Assembly: GCF_030546805.1 (NCBI RefSeq)
Contig: NZ_JAUOPC010000015.1
Span: forward strand, 107,031-171,030
Direction: 5' to 3'
Origin: Cyclobacterium sp. 1_MG-2023
GTDB lineage: Bacteria; Bacteroidota; Bacteroidia; Cytophagales; Cyclobacteriaceae
Length of the DNA stretch: 64,000 nucleotides
Within the stretch, counting starts at the first letter, position 1. Every line of letters begins with the position of its first letter. Below the pieces are notes generated by a model that saw nothing but the letters and a program-made list of their open reading frames with translations, made no database searches and was not told the DNA's origin. A program made the translations under genes and the position numbers. Of the stretch, positions 57,567 through 64,000 are shown piece by piece.

Positions 57567-60404
57567 ATGGTAAAGTGGCCTCTCTGTTGTTGTTTTTTAT
57601 TCTTGGGGTTGTTCGCATGTGATTCCGGTAAACAGCAAGAGACTCAGCCATTGTTATATGTTCCGGAAGGGTTAGAGGTAAGTGTATGGGCCGAAAGTCC
57701 CCTATTCTTTAATCCCACCAATATGGATGTGGATGCGAAAGGTAGGGTATGGGTCACTGAAGCAGTTAACTACAGAGATTTCCGGAATGCTGATGGACAC
57801 AAGGTGCAGGATAAAGGTGACCGTGTAATGATCCTTGAAGATACTGACGGCGATGGCAAAGCAGATGCTTCAAAGGTTTTTGTTCAAGACACCTTGCTAA
57901 GAAGCCCTTTGGGTATAGCGGTGCTAGGCAATCAAGTAGTGGTTTCCTGCTCTCCAAATGTTATCATCTATACGGACGAAGATGGGGACGATCTTCCTGA
58001 TAGCAAAGAGGTTTTTTTAACAGGATTTGGAGGAAAAGACCATGACCATGGCCTACATGCAGGTCAGCTGGGTCCGGATGGGAAGTGGTACTTTATAACA
58101 GGGAATGCAGGGCCACATCAGGTAGAAGGAAAAGATGGTTGGACCCTTCGATCGGGAAGTGTTTACAATGAATATACCCCTTACAGTACAGAAAATATTC
58201 CCTCACAAATCAGTGATGATGGAGAAATTTACAATGGAGGCTTGGTAATCAAAATCAATCCTGATGGAACAGGTATGGAGGTAGTGTCACATAATTTTAG
58301 AAATGCATTTGAAGTGGCCGTAGATTCCTATGGCAATATGTGGCAAAGTGACAACGATGACCAGACTGCCTCCTGTAGGACCACTTGGTTGATGGAAGGC
58401 AGTGATGCTGGCTATTTTAGTGAAAAAGGGAATAGAACATGGCAAGCTGATAGAAGACCAGGGCAAACCATAGCCGAGGCGCATTGGCATCAACATGATC
58501 CTGGGGTTTTGCCAGTAGGCGATGTGTATGGGGCAGGTTCACCTACTGGGATGGTGAGAATTGAAGGTGACGAGCTTGGAGAGCAATTCAGAGGTCTTTT
58601 ATTAAGTGCTGATGCCGGAAGAAATATTGTGTTTGGCTATAATCCTGAAGTAATAGGTGCCGGTTACCCTCTAAAAAACAGGACTGCCTTTATTTCCTCA
58701 GTAGATCAGGACAATACCGGTTATATTTGGCATCAGGTGGAAGAAGATACCCGAAAATGGTTCCGGCCAAGCGATGTTACAATAGGGACTGACGGTTCGT
58801 TGTTCATTGCAGATTGGTATGATCCGATCGTGGGAGGTCATCAAATGAGGGACAAAGTGGGGGAAGGAAAGATTTACCGCGTTGTACCAAAAGACAAAAA
58901 ATTAACACTTCCAAAGATTGATTATACGACTACAGAAGGTCAATTGGCTGCACTAAAAAATCCAGCGGTTCATGTACGTGCTTTTGCCATGCAGAAGTTA
59001 AAAGAACAGGGAGCCGCAGTTTTGCCTGAGCTTCAAAAGATGGTTCAAAATGAGGACAATCCTTTTTTTAGGGCCAGAGCGATCTGGACCCTAGCAGACA
59101 TGGGAGCAGAAGGAATCCATTTCATTTTGCCTTTATTGGGAGTTGCCAACCAGGAAATCGTTTTGACCACGCTCAGGGCTTTGTCAGCCTATGCTCCGGA
59201 GCGATTGCTCGACGAAGCGTTGGGGATTGCAAAAGAAGGCTCGCCCTTGATTAAAAGAGAACTGGCCTTATTGCTAAGGGATGAGGACTGGGATAAAACT
59301 TCAGAAATCTATGGAGAAATAATCAAAACATACGATGGAGAAGACCCCTGGTACAGAAATGCCTTGGGGATAGGGATGAAAGCCCATGCGGAAGTCTATT
59401 TCTTGGCCAATATCGCTACAATGGATCCGGCAAAATGGTCTCCTCAAATTGCATCTTTGGTATGGGAGTGGCATCCCAAAGCTGCAATCCATGCCCTGAA
59501 GGCCAGATTGGGGAATGAGAACTTAGCAATAGAGGAACGAGATCTGGCTTTGGAAACACTGGCTTTTATTTTTGAGAAAGAGGCAGTTGAGGCTGTAAAG
59601 AAAGCCGCTGAAATGGAGGGAATACTTAGAGAAAAAGCCCAATGGTGGCTTCAATTCAGGAAATACAATGAGTGGAGCGCTTTTTTGGAAGGTTGGGACG
59701 CGCCAATTGTTTTACCTGATGCCCAACCCAATTTATTGGTCCTAAAAGCGCAACTGAATGATAGTTTAACCAATCTGGAGCAAAAGCAGGAGGTTTTCGC
59801 TCAATTGACGGAAAGCCCGGAAGGTAGACTTCATTTGGTTCTGATGGCCGCAGAAGGTGCATTTAAAAATTATAATTTAGATTTTTCAGCTGTTAATAAG
59901 GATGAAAAAAGACCTTCGGTGCTTAAGTTATTGAGGTATTATTTTGGAGAAGACACAGCAATGGATGAAAAAGAAATTTTATCCCTTGGCAAAGACCCAG
60001 TAGCCGGAAAAGTAAAAGCCATTCAGAATTGTGCTGCCTGCCATAAAGTTGCTAATTCCGGCAATGAAATTGGACCGGATTTGAGTCAAATCGGACAGAA
60101 AATGGATTACCCAACCTTGGTTAATGCCATTGTTCAACCTGATGCAGCCGTAGGTTTTGGTTCAGAAGCATATTTAATCGGGCTGAAAAATGGAGCTGTA
60201 CTTTTAGGTTTGCTACAATCTTCAGGACCGGTGGTTACGGTGCTGGATTTCCAAGGGCAGCGACATGTTTTGCCAGCAGAACTGGTGTTAACCAGAAAAC
60301 AACTTCCCATAAGTCTGATGCCGGGACCTTTGGAAATGCAACTTAAGGCGCAAGATATTGCAGATATTGCTGCTTTCCTGATACAAAGCCATACCAGTAA
60401 CTGA
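57567..60404 (+). CDS. PVC-type dehydrogenase / HEAT-repeat / cytochrome c lipoprotein
   Basis: A 945-residue lipoprotein (lipobox GLFAC, Cys18) of the kind first named in Planctomycetes as a membrane-bound dehydrogenase with HEAT repeats and a terminal haem. Residues about 32-445 are a propeller (FFNPTNMDVDAKGRVWVTEA, DGDGKADASKVF, DHDHGLHAGQLGPDGKWYF, DNDDQTASCRTTW, FIADWYDPIVGG), about 450-720 alpha-helical repeats (AVHVRAFAMQKLKEQGA, FRARAIWTLADMGAEG), and about 800-945 a cytochrome c with NCAACHKV and GNEIGPDLSQIG. It probably oxidises a sugar or polyol in the periplasm and passes electrons out. Last of a tight three-gene run. Confidence 0.87.
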   Translation: MVKWPLCCCFLFLGLFACDSGKQQETQPLLYVPEGLEVSVWAESPLFFNPTNMDVDAKGRVWVTEAVNYRDFRNADGHKVQDKGDRVMILEDTDGDGKADASKVFVQDTLLRSPLGIAVLGNQVVVSCSPNVIIYTDEDGDDLPDSKEVFLTGFGGKDHDHGLHAGQLGPDGKWYFITGNAGPHQVEGKDGWTLRSGSVYNEYTPYSTENIPSQISDDGEIYNGGLVIKINPDGTGMEVVSHNFRNAFEVAVDSYGNMWQSDNDDQTASCRTTWLMEGSDAGYFSEKGNRTWQADRRPGQTIAEAHWHQHDPGVLPVGDVYGAGSPTGMVRIEGDELGEQFRGLLLSADAGRNIVFGYNPEVIGAGYPLKNRTAFISSVDQDNTGYIWHQVEEDTRKWFRPSDVTIGTDGSLFIADWYDPIVGGHQMRDKVGEGKIYRVVPKDKKLTLPKIDYTTTEGQLAALKNPAVHVRAFAMQKLKEQGAAVLPELQKMVQNEDNPFFRARAIWTLADMGAEGIHFILPLLGVANQEIVLTTLRALSAYAPERLLDEALGIAKEGSPLIKRELALLLRDEDWDKTSEIYGEIIKTYDGEDPWYRNALGIGMKAHAEVYFLANIATMDPAKWSPQIASLVWEWHPKAAIHALKARLGNENLAIEERDLALETLAFIFEKEAVEAVKKAAEMEGILREKAQWWLQFRKYNEWSAFLEGWDAPIVLPDAQPNLLVLKAQLNDSLTNLEQKQEVFAQLTESPEGRLHLVLMAAEGAFKNYNLDFSAVNKDEKRPSVLKLLRYYFGEDTAMDEKEILSLGKDPVAGKVKAIQNCAACHKVANSGNEIGPDLSQIGQKMDYPTLVNAIVQPDAAVGFGSEAYLIGLKNGAVLLGLLQSSGPVVTVLDFQGQRHVLPAELVLTRKQLPISLMPGPLEMQLKAQDIADIAAFLIQSHTSN

Positions 60405-60440
60405 AAAACCTTGTAGAGTATAGGTTTTTGCTTAATTTTG
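60404..60440 (+). promoter_or_regulatory. glyS promoter, overlapped by a weak hairpin
   Basis: TTG (60411-60413), a 19-bp spacer and TAATTTTG (60433-60440) give a near-complete Bacteroidetes promoter. The predicted start of transcription falls at about 60444-60447, on or next to the glyS ATG at 60446, so the mRNA would be leaderless or nearly so. The same bases contain an inverted repeat AAAAACCT (60404-60411) / AGGTTTTT (60422-60429) that could terminate the preceding gene. Confidence 0.65.
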
Positions 60441-60445
60441 CGCTT

Positions 60446-61912
60446 ATGGCAAAATCAGAACAAAAGCAGGAAAGTGGTCTGCTAAAAGATATCATTGCCC
60501 ATGCCAAAGAGTATGGGTTTGTTTACCCTTCATCTGAAATTTATGATGGGCTTCAGGCAGTATATGATTACGGGCCTTATGGGGTGGAATTAAAGAACAA
60601 TCTTAAAAGATTATGGTGGGAATCCATGACCCGTCTAAATGGTAACATTGTAGGCTTGGATGCAGCTATATTTATGCACCCTACCACTTGGAAAGCTTCC
60701 GGTCATGTGGATAGTTTCAATGATCCAATGGTGGACAATAAGGACAGTAAAAAGCGCTATCGGGCAGATGTACTGATAGAAGAAAAAGCTGCCGGTTATG
60801 AAAACGAGGGCAATCAGGAGAAAGCGGATAGCCTTTTGGCTACCATGGGGCGTTTATTGGAAGAAGAAGATTTTACTGCCCTTCGCGAATTTTTAATTGA
60901 AGAGGATATCAAATGCCCGGTAAGTGGTACAACTAATTGGACAGAAATAAGACAGTTTAACCTAATGTTTTCAACCCAGGTGGGTTCTGTTTCAGAAGAT
61001 TCAAGCACCATTTATCTGAGGCCTGAGACAGCTCAAGGAATTTTTGTAAATTTCTTGAATGTGCAGAAAACAGCAAGGATGAAAGTTCCTTTTGGGATTG
61101 CACAGATAGGTAAGGCCTTCAGGAATGAGATTGTTGCGAGACAGTTCATTTTTAGAATGCGGGAGTTTGAGCAAATGGAAATGCAATTTTTTGTTAGACC
61201 TGGTACCGAACTGGAATGGTACAAGCACTGGGCGGATACACGTATGAGCTGGCACAAGGCTTTGGGTATTCCTGAAGAAAAACTAAGAAGACATGACCAC
61301 GAGAAGCTGGCACATTATGCCAATGCTGCTTTGGATATAGAATACAAATTTCCTTTTGGATTCAAAGAAGTGGAGGGGATTCACTCCCGTACTGATTTTG
61401 ATTTGAAAGCACACCAGGAGTTCAGCAAAAAGAAGCAACAGTATTTTGATTCGGAGGTGAATAAAAATTACATTCCTTATGTAGTAGAAACCTCTATCGG
61501 AGCGGACAGGTTGTTTTTAATGACCCTTTGTAATGCCTTTACCACGGAAGAAGTGGAAGGCAAAACCAGGTCTTACTTGGCTTTGCATCCTGCCTTGGCT
61601 CCCGTGAAAGCGGCCATTTTGCCATTGACCAAGAAAGATGGCTTACCTGACAAAGGCAAAGCGATTTTTGATCAATTGAAATATGATTTCAATATCATCT
61701 ATGAAGAAGCCGGGTCAATAGGAAAGCGCTATACAAGGCAGGACTTGATAGGTACTCCATTTTGTATAGCCGTAGATCACCAGACCTTGGAAGATGATAC
61801 CGTAACCATCCGTCACAGAGATACCACCGAACAGGAGCGTGTGCCAATTGCTGAGTTGCATGGTAGGCTTGCTGCGGCTTGTAGCTTCAGAAATGTTTTC
61901 GAGAAAATATAA
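60446..61912 (+). CDS. glyS: Glycine--tRNA ligase (dimeric alpha2 type)
   Basis: Class II aminoacyl-tRNA synthetase charging tRNA-Gly, of the single-chain alpha2 type. The 488-residue protein has KEYGFVYPSSEIYDGLQAVY near the start, motif 2 at FRNEIVARQFIFRMREFEQME (about 230-250, shown in part), STIYLRPETAQGIFVNF (about 189-205) and motif 3 around ETSIGADRLFLMTLCNAF (about 349-366). The C-terminal anticodon-binding domain begins near LAPVKAAILPL. The frame is open six codons further upstream, but MAKSEQKQ at 60446 gives the usual start; those extra codons lie inside the promoter. Confidence 0.96.
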   Translation: MAKSEQKQESGLLKDIIAHAKEYGFVYPSSEIYDGLQAVYDYGPYGVELKNNLKRLWWESMTRLNGNIVGLDAAIFMHPTTWKASGHVDSFNDPMVDNKDSKKRYRADVLIEEKAAGYENEGNQEKADSLLATMGRLLEEEDFTALREFLIEEDIKCPVSGTTNWTEIRQFNLMFSTQVGSVSEDSSTIYLRPETAQGIFVNFLNVQKTARMKVPFGIAQIGKAFRNEIVARQFIFRMREFEQMEMQFFVRPGTELEWYKHWADTRMSWHKALGIPEEKLRRHDHEKLAHYANAALDIEYKFPFGFKEVEGIHSRTDFDLKAHQEFSKKKQQYFDSEVNKNYIPYVVETSIGADRLFLMTLCNAFTTEEVEGKTRSYLALHPALAPVKAAILPLTKKDGLPDKGKAIFDQLKYDFNIIYEEAGSIGKRYTRQDLIGTPFCIAVDHQTLEDDTVTIRHRDTTEQERVPIAELHGRLAAACSFRNVFEKI

Positions 61913-61933
61913 TTTTCAATTTTCATAGTGCAT

Positions 61934-61965
61934 AAAAAAGACCGGTCCATTAGCCGGTCTTTTTT
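61934..61965 (+). terminator. Rho-independent terminator after glyS
   Basis: Stem AAAAAAGACCGG (61934-61945) / CCGGTCTTTTTT (61954-61965) with an 8-base loop and a built-in T run; 21 bases past the stop. Confidence 0.9.
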
Positions 61966-62020
61966 ATTAGTTGTCTCAATCGGATTGGCTGTTTTATAAA
62001 CAAAACCCATTAACAGGTTC

Positions 62021-62090
62021 CTGAGCGCAGCCGAAGGAGTAGGTATGATGTACACGTTACCCTATGGCTTCGACTCTGCTCAGCCGCCGT
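62021..62090. repeat. Hairpin repeat, copy 1 (of TGTACACGTTAC..CTTCGACTC family)
   Basis: CTGAGCGCAGCCGAAG (62021-62036) and CTTCGACTCTGCTCAG (62068-62083) are inverted copies matching at 14 of 16 bases. A TGTACACGTTAC block (62049-62060) lies between them. The stretch 62049-62089 recurs at 62672-62712 with about 36 of 41 bases identical. Confidence 0.6.
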
Positions 62091-62129
62091 TTAATGTACT
62101 TTCCCAAGAATAAAAATAAACGTTGAAAG

Positions 62130-62190
62130 TTGCACGCAGAGTCGCGGAGTCGCAAAGAAATAATTTAAGACCCTTTGCGTCTTAGCGAGA
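62130..62190. repeat. GC-rich inverted pair around 'GCAAAG'
   Basis: GCAGAGTCGCGGAGTCGCAAAG (ending 62157) and CTTTGCGTCTTAGCGAGA (62173-62190) form an imperfect inverted repeat: CTTTGCG is shared exactly by inversion, with partial pairing beyond. This resembles a dispersed Bacteroidetes intergenic element; only one copy is in the window. Confidence 0.4.
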
Positions 62191-62492
62191 TAAGCAGTAT
62201 AGCAATTCAACATTATAAAAATTTCCACCAAACTATTGCAGTCATATAAGTTATACGATTCCAATTTCTGGAATTATTTAAGCCACATTTTAGAAAGAAG
62301 TGCGGTGGGCATGCCAGAGAACGAGGCAGCGTTTGGCCTTGTGGGGAGAAGTTTTCTTCTGGCTTGACTTTTCTGCGGATAAAAGGTAAGATTACCACAC
62401 CCCCGCCTCGCTCTACCTATCCAAAAAGGTTTAGAAATGAAGCATTTACCTAAATGACTAGCTTGCTAATTTCATTCTTTTTAACAATAAAA

Positions 62493-62626
62493 CAGACCTT
62501 AAGGGTCTGAACAACACTAGCCGTGGGTGGCAACCCACGGAAAGGAAATACCTACCCTATTCCCAACACTGAAGGTGTTGAACATACTATTATGAGGGCT
62601 TGTTCAACCCACTCCGAGCTTGGAGT
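62493..62626. repeat. Cluster of REP-like hairpins
   Basis: Four short perfect hairpins lie in 134 bp: CAGACC..GGTCTG (62493-62509), CCGTGGGT-GGCA-ACCCACGG (62521-62540), CAACAC..GTGTTG (62564-62580) and ACTCC..GGAGT (62611-62626). Short palindromes of this type with GGG/CCC stems are typical of REP sequences mobilised by REP-associated tyrosine transposases (TnpA-REP), but no such gene is in the window. Confidence 0.55.
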
Positions 62627-62671
62627 ATTGATAATATATTTGTTGTCCACGGGTTTCATCCTTGGTTAATG

Positions 62672-62713
62672 TGTACACGTTACTCTAAGGCTTCGACTCC
62701 GCTTAGCCACCGG
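62672..62713. repeat. Second copy of TGTACACGTTAC..CTTCGACTC repeat
   Basis: TGTACACGTTAC (62672-62683) followed by GGCTTCGACTCCGCTTAG aligns with the first copy at 62049 over about 41 bases with five mismatches, in direct orientation and about 623 bp apart. Confidence 0.6.
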
Positions 62714-62782
62714 CAGTTTAGCAATTCAGCAATAAAATGCCTTTTGCCGCAACTCCCACTTGACAAAGGGGCGTAGAGCCTG

Positions 62783-62799
62783 TCCCGACAGAGTCGGGA
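62783..62799. repeat. Short perfect hairpin TCCCGAC-AGA-GTCGGGA
   Basis: Seven-bp perfect stem with a 3-base loop, GC-rich, no T tract. It looks like another REP-type palindrome rather than a terminator, since no gene ends nearby. Confidence 0.5.
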
Positions 62800-62867
62800 G
62801 GGATTATTACGTGAACGTCAGTTCCTAGAAAATCCGATTCTAGCAAAAAATAACTAAAAAATGAACG

Positions 62868-62928
62868 TATTGTATTAAAAATTTGTAATACCTATACAAT
62901 AATAAAAGATAAAAATATCCTTTATTAT
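62868..62928. promoter_or_regulatory. AT-rich palindromes upstream of the cupin-haemoglobin pair
   Basis: The strongest is ATAATAAAAGATA (62899-62911) / TATCCTTTATTAT (62916-62928), complementary at 12 of 13 positions with a 4-base centre. TATTGTAT (62868-62875) / ATACAATA (62894-62901) is a second inverted pair overlapping it. Located 70-130 bases before the cupin ATG, they suit an operator. The bound regulator is unknown. Confidence 0.5.
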
Positions 62929-62998
62929 TTAGGTGAGTTTGAGTACCTTAAAAAGGTATTGATAAATAAGTAGAGTTTGAATTTAAAATACAGATAAT

Positions 62999-63346
62999 AT
63001 GGAAGTTGCATCATTTAGTGAAGCTTTACAATTTGGAGATAAGATCAGTACCAAAGTCATTTTGGAATCTCCATTCTCCAAAGAAATACGCATCCTATTG
63101 AAGGAAGGCCAGGTAATGAAAGAACACAAAACCAAGTTCCCGATAGTGGTTCAGGTCCTAGGGGGCGAGATAGACTTTGGGGCTGAAGGAGAGGTACACA
63201 ATTTCCAAAGTGGAGATATAGTGGCCCTAGAGGGGAATATTCCACATGACCTGACCGCCATAAAAGATAGTGTAGTTCGCTTAAGCCTTTCAAAATCGGA
63301 CCAGGTAGAACGTGTAGAAAATGTTGTAAAGGAATCAAATAAATAA
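62999..63346 (+). CDS. Small cupin-domain protein
   Basis: The 115-residue protein is a single cupin barrel: KEIRILLKEGQVMKEHKTKFPIVVQVLGGEIDFG (about 27-60, shown in two parts: EIRILLKEGQVMKEHKT and FPIVVQVLGGEIDFG) gives cupin motif 1, and FQSGDIVALEGNIPHDLTAIKD (shown as FQSGDIVALEGN, IPHDLTAIKD; about 69-90) motif 2. The first motif has one clear histidine (EHKT) rather than the full HxH, so metal binding is uncertain. It is 6 bp before a truncated haemoglobin gene, with which it probably forms an operon under a palindromic upstream site. Confidence 0.85.
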   Translation: MEVASFSEALQFGDKISTKVILESPFSKEIRILLKEGQVMKEHKTKFPIVVQVLGGEIDFGAEGEVHNFQSGDIVALEGNIPHDLTAIKDSVVRLSLSKSDQVERVENVVKESNK

Positions 63347-63352
63347 AGCCTG

Positions 63353-63751
63353 ATGAAACCAATTGAAAACCGCAAAGACATCAATGTGCTGGTAAACGCA
63401 TTCTATGCAAAAATCAGAAAAGACGAAGTTTTGGGTCCCATTTTCAATGGACACATTGAGGAAGAAAGGTGGCCGGAACACCTAGAGAAGCTCACTGATT
63501 TTTGGGAAACCAACCTTTTTGGAGTGATTAAGTTCAAGGGCAACCCTACGCTCAAACATATCAATGTGGACAAAAATTTAAATCATACCGTAGAGCAAAA
63601 GCATTTTGGAATTTGGCTGCAGTTATGGTTTGAAACAATAAATGAGCTGTATGAAGGCGAATTGGCTGATAAAGCCAAAGAGTCAGCCAGAAGGATGGCT
63701 CATTTCCAATTTATGGCCATTTGGAACAGAAGGCCGGTAGGTGCCAAATAG
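63353..63751 (+). CDS. Group III truncated haemoglobin
   Basis: The 132-residue protein has the group III truncated globin pattern: INVLVNAFYAKIRKDEVLGPIF (shown as VNAFYAKIRKDEVLGPIF, with Tyr18), LTDFWETNLFG, and KHFGIWLQLWFETI with His84 as the probable proximal haem ligand, followed by ARRMAHFQFM. Group III globins bind O2 or NO and are linked to nitric oxide or oxygen chemistry in other bacteria. It follows the cupin gene by 6 bp. An IS110-type element lies immediately downstream. Confidence 0.88.
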   Translation: MKPIENRKDINVLVNAFYAKIRKDEVLGPIFNGHIEEERWPEHLEKLTDFWETNLFGVIKFKGNPTLKHINVDKNLNHTVEQKHFGIWLQLWFETINELYEGELADKAKESARRMAHFQFMAIWNRRPVGAK

Positions 63752-64000
63752 GGGTGAATCCGAGTTAGAAGACCTACTATCACAAGCTGATTTTTTAGAA
63801 TTTTTGCGTTAAAAATCCCCCTGAGTCCCCCTTTCTCTTATGGTTTAAGCAAGTGAATGAATGTATTTTTTTTCATAATCTCGGTCTTGGTTTACAACTG
63901 CAAAAACTCTAGCAATTAGTTTTGCCCGAATGGCATTGATCACTGACATTTTATGTTTTCCTTCATCGACTTTTCTTTGATAATAGGTACTTAGTTCTCC
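63752..64000 (-). mobile_element. One end of an IS110-family insertion sequence
   Basis: The IS110-type transposase C-terminus occupies 63845-64000 and the left end of the element must lie between the haemoglobin stop (63751) and 63845. A CCCCCTGAGTCCCCCTT motif (63816-63832) may be near the end. IS110 elements lack clear inverted repeats, so the exact boundary is not readable here. Confidence 0.55.
63845..64000 (-). CDS. C-terminal fragment of an IS110-family transposase (continues beyond window)
   Basis: On the minus strand the frame is open from the right edge to a TAA at 63847-63845, giving 51 residues: YYQRKVDEGKHKMSVINA, IRAKLIARVFAVVNQDRDYE and a final KKYIHSLA. This is the conserved C-terminal end of IS110/IS1111-type transposases (YY-RK--EGK-K--V-NA-R-KL--R-FAVV---R-Y). 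The part before it lies outside the window, so completeness cannot be judged. The rest of the gap 63752-63844 should contain one end of the element. Confidence 0.8.
   Translation of the reverse strand, partial: GELSTYYQRKVDEGKHKMSVINAIRAKLIARVFAVVNQDRDYEKKYIHSLA

Larger units (their letters stand above)
61966..62998. repeat. Gene-free 1-kb region rich in palindromic intergenic repeats
   Basis: No convincing gene is present. The region holds several repeat types, detailed below: a hairpin-forming repeat with two copies, a tRNA/rDNA-like GC-rich pair, and a cluster of short perfect hairpins around 62493-62626 and 62783-62799. The rest is AT-rich. This pattern fits a site where non-autonomous mobile repeats have accumulated. 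Confidence 0.6.

Noticed and set aside
62213..62398. Minus-strand 61-codon frame in the repeat region
   Set aside because: No ribosome-binding site, no recognisable motif, and it lies in a stretch of dispersed repeats.
61966..62998. Repeat-rich stretch considered as a CRISPR array
   Set aside because: The repeats are of different sequence and size, occur at most twice, and are not separated by regular unique spacers; no cas gene is present.

Overview
The window looks like a chromosomal segment of a Bacteroidota (Bacteroidetes) bacterium, most likely of the Cytophagales / Cyclobacteriaceae type. This placement is inferred from gene content: a SusC/SusD pair, TonB-dependent receptors with N-terminal carboxypeptidase-regulatory-like domains, type IX secretion (T9SS) style C-termini, a GldJ-like lipoprotein, many lipoproteins with a Ser/Cys lipobox, moderately AT-rich DNA, and promoters of the Bacteroidetes form TTTG / TAnnTTTG. 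I see no rRNA, tRNA, CRISPR array, prophage or recognisable defence island.

Layout. 0-10.7 kb: end of a DUF4270-like gene, housekeeping genes (prmA, tpiA, recX, a uvrB operon) and two secreted proteins. 11-17.8 kb: a sulfatase lipoprotein, an MFS transporter, then a compact run GntP permease - RidA - fold-type III PLP enzyme - M19 dipeptidase that reads as a D-amino-acid (probably D-serine type) dipeptide catabolic operon. 17.8-22.6 kb: a carotenoid locus (ECF sigma factor, crtI, crtB, ispH, crtW) behind a promoter wrapped in regularly spaced inverted TTGTTTAA/TTAAACAA pairs, the most striking regulatory structure here. 22.6-36 kb: a TonB receptor, a methyltransferase, a TRIC-type channel, nagB, a large orphan histidine kinase, a retropepsin/PDZ protein, a Fur-family regulator, hflKC with an SRPBCC gene, and an orphan oxidase subunit III. 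36-47 kb: mfd, a GldJ-like lipoprotein, a 936-residue Ycf48-like propeller protein with a T9SS tail, prfA, a haem lipoprotein and tag. 47-60.4 kb: a TonB receptor, then a SusC/SusD pair followed by a cytochrome c-sugar dehydrogenase fusion, a sugar isomerase and a second dehydrogenase/HEAT/cytochrome c protein, which together suggest import plus periplasmic oxidation of a sugar. 60.4-64 kb: glyS with a promoter abutting its ATG, about 1 kb of palindromic intergenic repeats, a cupin-truncated haemoglobin pair behind a near-perfect palindrome, and the C-terminus of an IS110-family transposase running off the right edge.

The best candidates for something little described are the crt promoter/operator array, the dipeptide/D-amino-acid operon, and the glycosidase-free SusCD locus with two haem-containing dehydrogenase proteins. 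All family assignments were made by reading sequence motifs; no database search was run.
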